Shown one piece after another: positions 1 to 11,000 of a DNA stretch of 64,000 nt; position 1 is the stretch's first letter; each line of letters opens with the position of its first letter. Below the pieces are notes generated by a model. The model was not told the origin of the DNA and searched no databases. It worked only from the letters and a program-made list of their open reading frames with translations. Source of the DNA: Rhynochetos jubatus (Eukaryota; Chordata; Aves; Eurypygiformes; Rhynochetidae); contig CM050656.1 of NCBI GenBank assembly GCA_027574665.1, positions 8,941,501 through 9,005,500 on the forward strand, given 5' to 3'. The position numbers and the translations under genes were made by a program.

Positions 1-34
1 ATCCCTGGAGCTGTGGGCTTTCTGGTTCTCCAGA
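1..34 (+). repeat. Partial monomer at left edge
   Basis: The window opens inside a unit, at the ATCCCTGGAG segment of the second dyad. The following telomeric block starts at 35 with the CGCTAA variant. The array therefore extends beyond the left edge. Confidence 0.95.
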
Positions 35-3000
35 CGCTAACCCTAACCCTAACCCTAGAAGTTGCCGACCGCGGTTTCCGGCCACGCCCCCCCCGGGTTC
101 TGGCTAGGAAAGCTGGGGAGGGAGCCATGTCGGTGCAGTGTCGTGCTCCTCTTGGCAGGCCTTTGCAATGCCAATTATGCCTGGAGCTGTGGGCTTTCTG
201 GTTCTCCAGACCCTAACCCTAACCCTAACCCTAGAAGTTGCCGACCGCGGTTTCCGGCCACGCCCCCCCCGCGTTCTGGCTAGGAAAGCTGGGGAGGGAG
301 CCATGTCGGTGCAGTGTCGTGCTCCTCTTGGCAGGCCTTTGCAATGCCAATTATCCCTGGAGCTGTGGGCTTTCTGGTTCTCCAGACGCTAACCCTAACC
401 CTAACCCTAGAAGTTGCCGACCGCGGTTTCCGGCCACGCCCCCCCCCGCGTTCTGGCTAGGAAAGCTGGGGAAGGAGCCATGTCGGTGCAGTGTCGTGCT
501 CCTCTTGGCAGGCCTTTGCAATGCCAATTATCCCTGGAGCTGTGGGCTTTCTGGTTCTCCAGACCCTAACCCTAACCCTAACCCTAGAAGTTGCCGACCG
601 CGGTTTCCGGCCACGCCCCCCCCACGTTCTGGCTAGGAAAGCTGGGGAGGGAGCCATGTCGGTGCAGTGTCGTGCTCCTCTTGGCAGGCCTTTGCAATGC
701 CAATTATCCCTGGAGCTGTGGGCTTTCTGGTTCTCCAGACCCTAACCCTAACCCTAACTCTAGAAGTTGCCGACCGCGGTTTCCGGCCACGCCCCCCCCG
801 CGTTCTGGCTAGGAAAGCTGGGGAGGGAGCCATGTCGGTGCAGTGTCGTGCTCCTCTTGGCAGGCCTTTGCAATCCCAATTATCCCTGGAGCTGTGGGCT
901 TTCTGGTTCTCCAGACCCTAACCCTAACCCTAACCCTAGAAGTTGCCGACCGCGGTTTCCGGCCACGCCCCCGCCGGGTTCTGGCTAGGAAAGCTGGGGA
1001 GGGAGCCATGTCGGTGCAGTGTCGTGCTCCTCTTGGCAGGCCTTTGCAATGCCAATTATCCCTGGAGCTGTGGGCTTTCTGGTTCTCCAGACCCTAACCC
1101 TAACCCTAACCCTAGAAGTTGCCGACCGCGGTTTCCGGCCACGCCCCCCCTGCGTTCTGGCTAGGAAAGCTGGGGAGGGAGCCATGTCGGTGCAGTGTCG
1201 TGCTCCTCTTGGCAGGCCTTTGCAATCCCAATTATCCCTGGAGCTGTGGGCTTTCTGGTTCTCCAGACCCTAACCCTAACCCTAACCCTAGAAGTTGCCG
1301 ACCGCGGTTTCCGGCCACGCCCCGCGTGGGTTCTGGCTAGGAAAGCTGGGGAGGGAGCCATGTCGGTGCAGTGTCGTGCTCCTCTTGGCAGGCCTTTGCA
1401 ATGCCAATTATCCCTGGAGCTGTGGGCTTTCTGGTTCTCCAGACCCTAACCCTAACCCTAACCCTAGAAGTTGCCGACCGCGGTTTCCGGCCACGCCCCC
1501 GCCGGGTTCTGGCTAGGAAAGCTGGGGAGGGAGCCATGTCGGTGCAGTGTCGTGCTCCTCTTGGCAGGCCTTTGCAATTCCAATTATCCCTGGAGCTGTG
1601 GGCTTTCTGGTTCTCCAGACCCTAACCCTAACCCTAACCCTAGAAGTTGCCGACGGCGGTTTCCGGCCACGCCCCCCCTGCGTTCTGGCTTGGAAAGCTG
1701 GGGAGGGAGCCATGTCGGTGCAGTGTCGTGCTCCTCTTGGCAGGCCTTTGCAATCCCAATTATCCCTGGAGCTGTGGGCTTTCTGGTTCTCCAGACCCTA
1801 ACCCTAACCCTAACCCTAGAAATTGCCGACCGCGGTTTCCGGCCACGCCCCCCACCGCGTTCTGGCTAGGAAAGCTGGGGAGGGAGCCATGTCGGTGCAG
1901 TGTCGTGCTCCTCTTGGCAGGCCTTTGCAATCCCAATTATCCCTGGAGCTGTGGTCTTTCTGGTTCTCCAGACCCTAACCCTAACCCTAACCCTAGAAGT
2001 TGCCGACCGCGGTTTCCGGCCACGCCCCCGCCGGGTTCCGGCTAGGAAAGCTGGGGAGGGAGCCATGTCGGTGCAGTGTCGTGCTCCTCTTGGCAGGCCT
2101 TTGCAATGCCAATTATCCCTGGAGCTGTGGGCTTTCTGGTTCTCCAGACCCTAACCCTAACCCTAACCCTAGAAGTTGCCGACCGCGGTTTCCGGCCACG
2201 CCCCCCCCGCGTTCTGGCTAGGAAAGCTGGGGAGGGAGCCATGTCGGTGCAGTGTCGTGCTCCTCTTGGCAGGCCTTTGCAATGCCAATTATCCCTGGAG
2301 CTGTGGGCTTTCTGGTTCTCCAGACCCTAACCCTAACCCTAACCCTAGAAGTTGCCGACGGCGGTTTCCGGCCACGCCCCCCCCGCGTTCTGGCTAGGAA
2401 AGCTGGGGAGGGAGCCATGTCGGTGCAGTGTCGTGCCCCTCTTGGCAGGCCTTTGCAATCCCAATTATCCCTGGAGCTGTGGGCTTTCTGGTTCTCCAGA
2501 CCCTAACCCTAACCCTAACCCTAGAAGTTGCCGACCGCGGTTTCCGGCCACGCCCCCCCTGCGTTCTGGCTAGGAAAGCTGGGGAGGGAGCCATGTCGGT
2601 GCAGTGTCGTGCTCCTCTTGGCAGGCCTTTGCAATCCCAATTATCCCTGCAGCTGTGGGCTTTCTGGTTCTCCAGACCCTAACCCTAACCCTAACCCTAG
2701 AAGTTGCCGACCGCGGTTTCCGACCACGCCCGCCCCGGGTTCTGGCTAGGAAAGCTGGGGAGGGAGCCATGTTGGTGCAGTGTCGTGCTCCTCTTGGCAG
2801 GCCTTTGCAATGCCAATTATCCCTGGAGCTGTGGGCTTTCTGGTTCTCCAGACCCTAACCCTAACCCTAACCCTAGAAGTTGCTGAGCGCGGTTTCCGGC
2901 CACGCCCCCCCCGCGTTCTGGCTTGGAAAGCTGGGGAGGGAGCCATGTCGGTGCAGTGTCATGCTCCTCTTGGCAGGCCTTTGCAATGCCAATTGTCCCT

Positions 3001-6000
3001 GGAGCTGTGGGCTTTCTGGTTCTCCAGACCCTAACCCTAACCCTAACCCTAGAAGTTGCCGACCGCGGTTTCCGGCCACGCCCCCCCCGCGTTCTGGCTA
3101 GGAAAGCTGGGGAGGGAGCCATGTCGGTGCAGTGTCGTGCTCCTCTTGGCAGGCCTTTGCAATGCCAATTATCCCTGGAGCTGTGGGCTTTCTGGTTCTC
3201 CAGACCCTAACCCTAACCCTAACCCTAGAAGTTGCCGACCGCGGTTTCCGGCCACGCCCCCCCCGCGTTCTGGCTAGGAAAGCTGGGGAGGGAGCCATGT
3301 CGGTGCAGTGTCGTGCTCCTCTTGGCAGGCCTTTGCAATGCCAATTATCCCTGGAGCTGTGGGCTTTCTGGTTCTCCAGACGCTAACCCTAACCCTAACC
3401 CTAGAAGTTGCCGACCGCGGTTTCCGGCCACGCCCCCCCCGCGTTCTGGCTAGGAAAGCTGGGGAGGGAGCCATGTCGGTGCAGTGTCGTGCTCCTCTTG
3501 GCAGGCCTTTGCAATTCCAATTATCCCTGGAGCTGTGGGCTTTCTGGTTCTCCAGACCCTAACCCTAACCCTAACCCTAGAAGTTGCCGACCGCGGTTTC
3601 CGGCCACGCCCCCCCTGCGTTCTGGCTAGGAAAGCTGGGGAGGGAGCCATGTCGGTGCAGTGTCGTGCTCCTCTTGGCAGGCCTTTGCAATCCCAATTAT
3701 CCCTGGAGCTGTGGGCTTTCTGGTTCTCCAGACCCTAACCCTAACCCTAACCCTAGAAATTGCCGACGGCGGTTTCCGGCCACGCCCCCCCCGCGTTCTG
3801 GCTAGGAAAGCTGGGGAGGGAGCCATGTCGGTGCAGTGTCGTGCTCCTCTTGGCAGGCCTTTACAATCCTAATTATCCCTGGAGCTGTGGGCTTTCTGGT
3901 TCTCCAGACCCTAACCCTAACCCTAACCCTAGAAGTTGCCGACCGCGGTTTCCGGCCACGCCCCCGCCGGGTTCCGGCTAGGAAAGCTGGGGAGGGAGCC
4001 ATGTCGGTGCAGTGTCGTGCTCCTCTTGGCAGGCCTTTGCAATGCCAATTATCCCTGGAGCTGTGGGCTTTCTGGTTCTCCAGACCCTAACCCTAACCCT
4101 AACCCTAGAAGTTGCCGACCGCGGTTTCCGGCCACGCCCCCCCCCCGCGTTCTGGCTAGGAAAGCTGGGGAGGGAGCCATGTCGGTGCAGTGTCGTGCTC
4201 CTCTTGGCAGGCCTTTGCAATGCCAATTATCCCTGGAGCTGTGGGCTTTCTGGTTCTCCAGACCCTAACCCTAACCCTAACCCTAGAAGTTGCCGACCGC
4301 GGTTTCCGACCACGCCCCCCGTGGGTTCTGGCTAGTAAAGCTGGGGAGGGAGCCATGTCGGTGCAGTGTCGTGCTCCTCTTGGCAGGCCTTTGCAATGCC
4401 AATTATCCCTGGAGCTGTGGGCTTTCTGGTTCTCCAGACCCTAACCCTAACCCTAACCCTAGAAGTTGCCGACCGCGGTTTCCGGCCACGCCCCCCCCCG
4501 CGTTCTGGCTAGGAAAGCTGGGGAGGGAGCCATGTCGGTGCAGTGTCGTGCTCCTCTTGGCAGGCCTTTGCAATGCCAATTATCCCTGGAGCTGTGGGCT
4601 TTCTGGTTCTCCAGACCCTAACCCTAACCCTAACCCTAGAAGTTGCCGACGGCGGTTTCCGGCCACGCCCCCCCCGCGTTCTGGCTAGGAAAGCTGGGGA
4701 GGGAGCCATGTCGGTGCAGTGTCGTGCTCCTCTTGGCAGGCCTTTGCAATCCCAATTATCCCTGGAGCTGTGGGCTTTCTGGTTCTCCAGACCCTAACCC
4801 TAACCCTAACCCTAGAAGTTGCCGACCGCGGTTTCCGGCCACGCCCCCCCCGCGTTCTGGCTAGGAAAGCTGGGGAGGGAGCCATGTCGGTGCAGTGTCG
4901 TGCTCCTCTTGGCAGGCCTTTGCAATGCCAATTATCCCTGGAGCTGTGGGCTTTCTGGTTCTCCAGACCCTAACCCTAACCCTAACCCTAGAAGTTGCCG
5001 ACCGCGGTTTCCGGCCACGCCCCCCCCCGCCGGGTTCTGGCTAGGAAAGCTGGGGAGGGAGCCATGTCGGTGCAGTGTCGTGCTCCTCTTGGCAGGCCTT
5101 TGCAATGCCAATTATCCCTGGAGCTGTGGGCTTTCTGGTTCTCCAGACCCTAACCCTAACCCTAACCCTAGAAGTTGCCGACCGCGGTTTCCGGCCACGC
5201 CCCCCCCACGTTCTGGCTAGGAAAGCTGGGGAGGGAGCCATGTCGGTGCAGTGTCGTGCTCCTCTTGGCAGGCCTTTGCAATCCCAATTATCCCTGGAGC
5301 TGTGGGCTTTCTGGTTCTCCAGACCCTAACCCTAACCCTAACCCTAGAAGTTGCCGACCGCGGTTTCCGGCCACGCCCACCCTGCGTTCTGGCTTGGAAA
5401 GCTGGGGAGGGAGCCATGTCGGTGCAGTGTCATGCTCCTCTTGGCAGGCCTTTGCAATCCCAATTATCCCTGGAGCTGTGGGCTTTCTGGTTCTCCAGAC
5501 CCTAACCCTAACCCTAACCCTAGAAGTTGCCGACCGCGGTTTCCGGCCACGCCCCCCCCGCGTTCTGGCTAGGAAAGCTGGGGAGGGAGCCATGTCGGTG
5601 CAGTGTCGTGCTCCTCTTGGCAGGCCTTTGCAATCCCAATTATCCCTGGACCTGTGGTCTTTCTGGTTCTCCAGACCCTAACCCTAACCCTAACCCTAGA
5701 AGTTGCCGACCGCGGTTTCCGGCCACGCCCCCCCCGCGTTCTGGCTAGGAAAGCTGGGGAGGGAGCCATGTCGGTGCAGTGTCGTGCTCCTCTTGGCAGG
5801 CCTTTGCAATGCCAATTATCCCTGGAGCTGTGGGCTTTCTGGTTCTCCAGACCCTAACCCTAACCCTAACCCTAGAAGTTGCCGACCGCGGTTTCCGGCC
5901 ACGCCCCCGCCGGGTTCTGGCTAGGAAAGCTGGGGAGGGAGCCATGTCGGTGCAGTGTCGTGCTCCTCTTGGCAGGCCTTTGCAATGCCAATTGTCCCTG

Positions 6001-6592
6001 GAGCTGTGGGCTTTCTGGTTCTCCAGACCCTAACCCTAACCCTAACCCTAGAAGTTGCCGACCGCGGTTTCCGGCCACGCCCCCCCTGCGTTCTGGGTAG
6101 GAAAGCTGGGGAGGGAGCCATGTCGGTGCAGTGTCGTGCTCCTCTTGGCAGGCCTTTGCAATGCCAATTATCCCTGGAGCTGTGGGCTTTCTGGTTCTCC
6201 AGACCCTAACCCTAACCCTAACCCTAGAAGTTGCTGAGCGCGGTTTCCGGCCACGCCCCCCCCGCGTTCTGGCTAGGAAAGCTGGGGAGGGAGCCATGTC
6301 GGTGCAGTGTCATGCTCCTCTTGGCAGGACTTTGCAATGCCAATTGTCCCTGGAGCTGTGGGCTTTCTGGTTCTCCAGACCCTAACCCTAACCCTAACCC
6401 TAGAAGTTGCCGACCGCGGTTTCCGGCCACGCCCCCGCCGGGTTCTGGCTAGGAAAGCTGGGGAGGGAGCCATGTCGGTGCAGTGTCGTGCTCCTCTTGG
6501 CAGGCCTTTGCAATGCCAATTATCCCTGGAGCTGTGGGCTTTCTGGTTCTCCAGACCCTAACCCTAACCCTAACCCTAGAAGTTGCCGACCG

Positions 6593-6617
6593 CGCTTTCC
6601 GGCCACACTCCCCGTAG
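6593..6617 (+). repeat. Divergent core CCACACTCCCCGTAGG, copy 1
   Basis: In this monomer the GC core reads GCGCTTTCCGG then CCACACTCCCCGTAGG, with the CACGCCC box lost and the C run cut to four. It is the most divergent core in the left zone. The same core recurs eight monomers later. Confidence 0.8.
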
Positions 6618-8000
6618 GTTCTGGCTAGGAAAGCTGGGGAGGGAGCCATGTCGGTGCAGTGTCGTGCTCCTCTTGGCAGGCCTTTGCAATGCCAATTATC
6701 CCTGGAGCTGTGGGCTTTCTGGTTCTCCAGACGCTAACCCTAACCCTAACCCTAGAAGTTGCCGACCGCGGTTTCTGGCCACGCCCCCCCCGCGTTCTGG
6801 CTAGGAAAGCTGGGGAGGGAGCCATGTCGGTGCAGTGTCGTGCTCCTCTTGGCAGGCCTTTGCAATCCCAATTATCCCTGGAGCTGTGGGCTTTCTGGTT
6901 CTCCAGACGCTAACCCTAACCCTAACCCTAGAAGTTGCCGACCGCGGTTTCCGGCCACGCCCCCCCCGCGTTCTGGCTAGGAAAGCTGGGGAGGGAGCCA
7001 TGTCGGTGCAGTGTCGTGCTCCTCTTGGCAGGCCTTTGCAATGCCAATTATCCCTGGAGCTGTGGGCTTTCTGGTTCTCCAGACCCTAACCCTAACCCTA
7101 ACCCTAGAAGTTGCCGACCGCGGTTTCCGGCCACGCCCCCCCCGCGTTCTGGCTAGGAAAGCTGGGGAGGGAGCCATGTCGGTGCAGTGTCGTGCTCCTC
7201 TTGGCAGGCCTTTGCAATCCCAATTATCCCTGGAGCTGTGGGCTTTCTGGTTCTCCAGACCCTAACCCTAACCCTAACCCTAGAAGTTGCCGACCGCGGT
7301 TTCCGGCCACGCCCCCCCTGCGTTCTGGCTTGGAAAGCTGGGGAGAGAGCCATGTCGGTGCAGTGTCGTGCTCCTCTTGGCAGGCCTTTGCAATGCCAAT
7401 TATCCCTGGAGCTGTGGGCTTTCTGGTTCTCCAGACGCTAACCCTAACCCTAACCCTAGAAGTTGCCGACCGCGGTTTCCGGCCACGCCCCCCCCGGGTT
7501 CTGGCTAGGAAAGCTGGGGAGGGAGCCATGTCGGTGCAGTGTCGTGCTCCTCTTGGCAGGCCTTTGCAATGCCAATTATCCCTGGAGCTGTGGGCTTTCT
7601 GGTTCTCCAGACCCTAACCCTAACCCTAACCCTAGAAGTTGCTGAGCGCGGTTTCCGGCCACGCCCCCCCCGCGTTCTGGCTTGGAAAGCTGGGGAGGGA
7701 GCCATGTCGGTGCAGTGTCATGCTCCTCTTGGCAGGACTTTGCAATGCCAATTGTCCCTGGAGCTGTGGGCTTTCTGGTTCTCCAGACCCTAACCCTAAC
7801 CCTAACCCTAGAAGTTGCCGACCGCGGTTTCCGGCCACGCCCCCGCCGGGTTCTGGCTAGGAAAGCTGGGGAGGGAGCCATGTCGGTGCAGTGTCGTGCT
7901 CCTCTTGGCAGGCCTTTGCAATCCCAATTATCCCTGGAGCTGTGGGCTTTCTGGTTCTCCAGACGCTAACCCTAACCCTAACCCTAGAAGTTGCCGACCG

Positions 8001-8025
8001 CGCTTTCCGGCCACACTCCCCGTAG
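8001..8025 (+). repeat. Divergent core CCACACTCCCCGTAGG, copy 2
   Basis: Second copy of the divergent core, 1408 bp after the first and within the same eight-monomer duplication. Confidence 0.8.
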
Positions 8026-11000
8026 GTTCTGGCTAGGAAAGCTGGGGAGGGAGCCATGTCGGTGCAGTGTCGTGCTCCTCTTGGCAGGCCTTTGCAATGC
8101 CAATTATCCCTGGAGCTGTGGGCTTTCTGGTTCTCCAGACGCTAACCCTAACCCTAACCCTAGAAGTTGCCGACCGCGGTTTCTGGCCACGCCCCCCCCG
8201 GGTTCTGGCTAGGAAAGCTGGGGAGGGAGCCATGTCGGTGCAGTGTCGTGCTCCTCTTGGCAGGCCTTTGCAATGCCAATTATCCCTGGAGCTGTGGGCT
8301 TTCTGGTTCTCCAGACCCTAACCCTAACCCTAACCCTAGAAGTTGCCGACTGCCGTTTCCGGCCACGCCCCCACCGCGTTCTGGCTAGGAAAGCTGGGGA
8401 GGGAGCCATGTCGGTGCAGTGTCGTGCTCCTCTTGGCAGGCCTTTGCAATGCCAATTATCCCTGGAGCTGTGGGCTTTCTGGTTCTCCAGACCCTAACCC
8501 TAACCCTAACCCTAGAAGTTGCCGACCGTGGTTTCCGGCCACGCCCCCCGTGGGTTCTGGCTAGGAAAGCTGGGGAGGGAGCCATGTCGGTGCAGTGTCG
8601 TGCTCCTCTTGGCAGGCCTTTACAATCCCAATTATCCCAGGAGCTGTGGGCTTTCTGGTTCTCCAGACGCTAACCCTAACCCTAACCCTAGAAGTTGCCG
8701 ACCGCGGTTTCCGGCCACGCCCCCCCCGCGTTCTGGCTAGGAAAGCTGGGGAGGGAGCCATGTCGGTGCAGTGTCGTGCTCCTCTTGGCAGGCCTTTGCA
8801 ATCCCAATTATCCCTGGAGCTGTGGGCTTTCTGGTTCTCCAGACCCTAACCCTAACCCTAACCCTAGAAGTTGCCGACCGCGGTTTCCGGCCACGCCCCC
8901 GCCGGGTTCTGGCTAGGAAAGCTGGGGAGGGAGCCATGTCGGTGCAGTGTCGTGCTCCTCTTGGCAGGCCTTTGCAATGCCAATTATCCCTGGAGCTGTG
9001 GGCTTTCTGGTTCTCCAGACCCTAACCCTAACCCTAACCCTAGAAGTTGCCGACCGCGGTTTCCGGCCACGCCCCCCCCGCGTTCTGGCTAGGAAAGCTG
9101 GGGAGGGAGCCATGTCGGTGCAGTGTCGTGCTCCTCTTGGCAGGCCTTTGCAATCCCAATTATCCCTGGAGCTGTGGGCTTTCTGGTTCTCCAGACCCTA
9201 ACCCTAACCCTAACCCTAGAAGTTGCCGACCGCGGTTTCCGGCCACGCCCCCCCTGCGTTCTGGCTTGGAAAGATGGGGAGAGAGCCATGTCGGTGCAGT
9301 GTCGTGCTCCTCTTGGCAGGCCTTTGCAATGCCAATTATCCCTGGAGCTGTGGGCTTTCTGGTTCTCCATATGCTAACCCTAACCCTAACCCTAGAAGTT
9401 GCCGACCGCGGTTTCCGGCCACGCCCCCCCCGCGTTCTGGCTAGGAAAGCTGGGGAGGGAGCCATGTCGGTGCAGTGTCGTGCTCCTCTTGGCAGGCCTT
9501 TGCAATGCGAATTATCCCTGGAGCTGTGGGCTTTCTGGTTCTCCAGACCCTAACCCTAACCCTAACCCTAGAAGTTGCCGACCGCGGTTTCCGGCTACGC
9601 CCCCCCTGCGTTCTGGCTTGGAAAGCTGGGGAGAGAGCCATGTCGGTGCAGTGTCGTGCTCCTCTTGGCAGGCCTTTGCAATGCCAATTATCCCTGGAGC
9701 TGTGGGCTTTCTGGTTCTCCAGACGCTAACCCTAACCCTAACCCTAGAAGTTGCCGACCGCGGTTTCCGGCCACGCCCCCCCCGGGTTCTGGCTAGGAAA
9801 GCTGGGGAGGGAGCCATGTCGGTGCAGTGTCGTGCTCCTCTTGGCAGGCCTTTGCAATCCCAATTATCCCTGGACCTGTGGTCTTTCTGGTTCTCCAGAC
9901 CCTAACCCTAACCCTAACCCTAGAAGTTGCCGACCGCGGTTTCCGGCCACGCCCCCCCCGCGTTCTGGCTAGGAAAGCTGGGGAGGGAGCCATGTCGGTG
10001 CAGTGTCGTGCTCCTCTTGGCAGGCCTTTGCAATCCCAATTATCCCTGGAGCTGTGGGCTTTCTGGTTCTCCAGACCCTAACCCTAACCCTAACCCTAGA
10101 AGTTGCCGACCGCGGTTTCCGGCCACGCCCCCCCCGCGTTCTGGCTTGGAAAGCTGGGGAGGGAGCCATGTCGGTGCAGTGTCGTGCTCCTCTTGGCAGG
10201 CCTTTGCAATGCCAATTGTCCCTGGAGCTGTGGGCTTTCTGGTTCTCCAGACCCTAACCCTAACCCTAACCCTAGAAGTTGCCGACCGCGGTTTCTGGCC
10301 ACGCCCCCCCTGCGTTCTGGCTAGGAAAGCTGGGGAGGGAGCCATGTCGGTGCAGTGTCGTGCTCCTCTTGGCAGGCCTTTGCAATCCCAATTATCCCTG
10401 GAGCTGTGGGCTTTCTCTTTCTCCAGACCTTAACCCTAACCCTAACCCTAGAAGTTGCCGACCGCGGTTTCCGGCCACGCCCCCGCCGGGTTCTGGCTAG
10501 GAAAGCTGGGGAGAGAGCCATGTCGGTGCAGTGTCGTGCTCCTCTTGGCAGGCCTTTGCAATGCCAATTATCCCTGGAGCTGTGGGCTTTCTGGTTCTCC
10601 AGACCCTAACCCTAACCCTAACCCTAGAAGTTGCCGACCGCGGTTTCCGGCCACGCCCCCCGTGGGTTCTGGCTAGGAAAGCTGGGGAGGGAGCCATGTC
10701 GGTGCAGTGTCGTGCTCCTCTTGGCAGGCCTTTGCAATTCCAATTATCCCTGGAGCTGTGGGCTTTCTGGTTCTCCAGACCCTAACCCTAACCCTAACCC
10801 TAGAAATTGCCGACCGCGGTTTCCGGCCACGCCCCCCCGCGTTCTGGCTAGGAAAGCTGGGGAGGGAGCCATGTCGGTGCAGTGTCGTGCTCCTCTTGGC
10901 AGGCCTTTGCAATCCCAATTATCCCTGGAGCTGTGGGCTTTCTGGTTCTCCAGACCCTAACCCTAACCCTAACCCTAGAAGTTGCCGACCGCGGTTTCCG

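Larger units (their letters stand above)
6098..8198 (+). repeat. Eight-monomer duplication, period 1408 bp
   Basis: The segment 6098-6790 reappears at 7506-8198, an offset of exactly 8 x 176. Shared rare markers occur in the same order: TTGCTGAGCGCGG, GTCATGCTCC, GGCAGGACTTTG, CAATTGTCCC, then GCGCTTTCC with CCACACTCCCCGTAGG, then GTTTCTGGCC. A few differences lie inside, including GGCTAGG versus GGCTTGG and a CCCTAA versus CGCTAA first telomere unit. The two copies come from one ancestral segment, probably by unequal exchange, and have since diverged slightly. Confidence 0.8.
1..9634 (+). repeat. Left zone: mixed variant monomers
   Basis: About 54 monomers, the most heterogeneous zone. Frequent variants are CAATCCCAATT in place of CAATGCCAATT, CCTGCG or CGCCGGG after the C run, and GGCTTGG. 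Rare markers are TTGCTGAGCGCGG (near 2880, 6231 and 7639), GTCATGCTCC (near 2958, 5429, 6309 and 7717) and GGACCTGTGGTC (near 5649 and 9872). A monomer at about 4976-5154 has a ten-C run plus GCCGGG and is about 179 bp. No gene or other element is present. Confidence 0.85.

Noticed and set aside
104-304. Arginine-rich frames of about 66 codons on the - strand, repeated every 176 bp
   Set aside because: The RVRVRV run is just the telomere hexamer read in one frame, and the frame is bounded by the same stops in each copy. No codon-position bias, start context or conservation beyond the DNA repeat itself.
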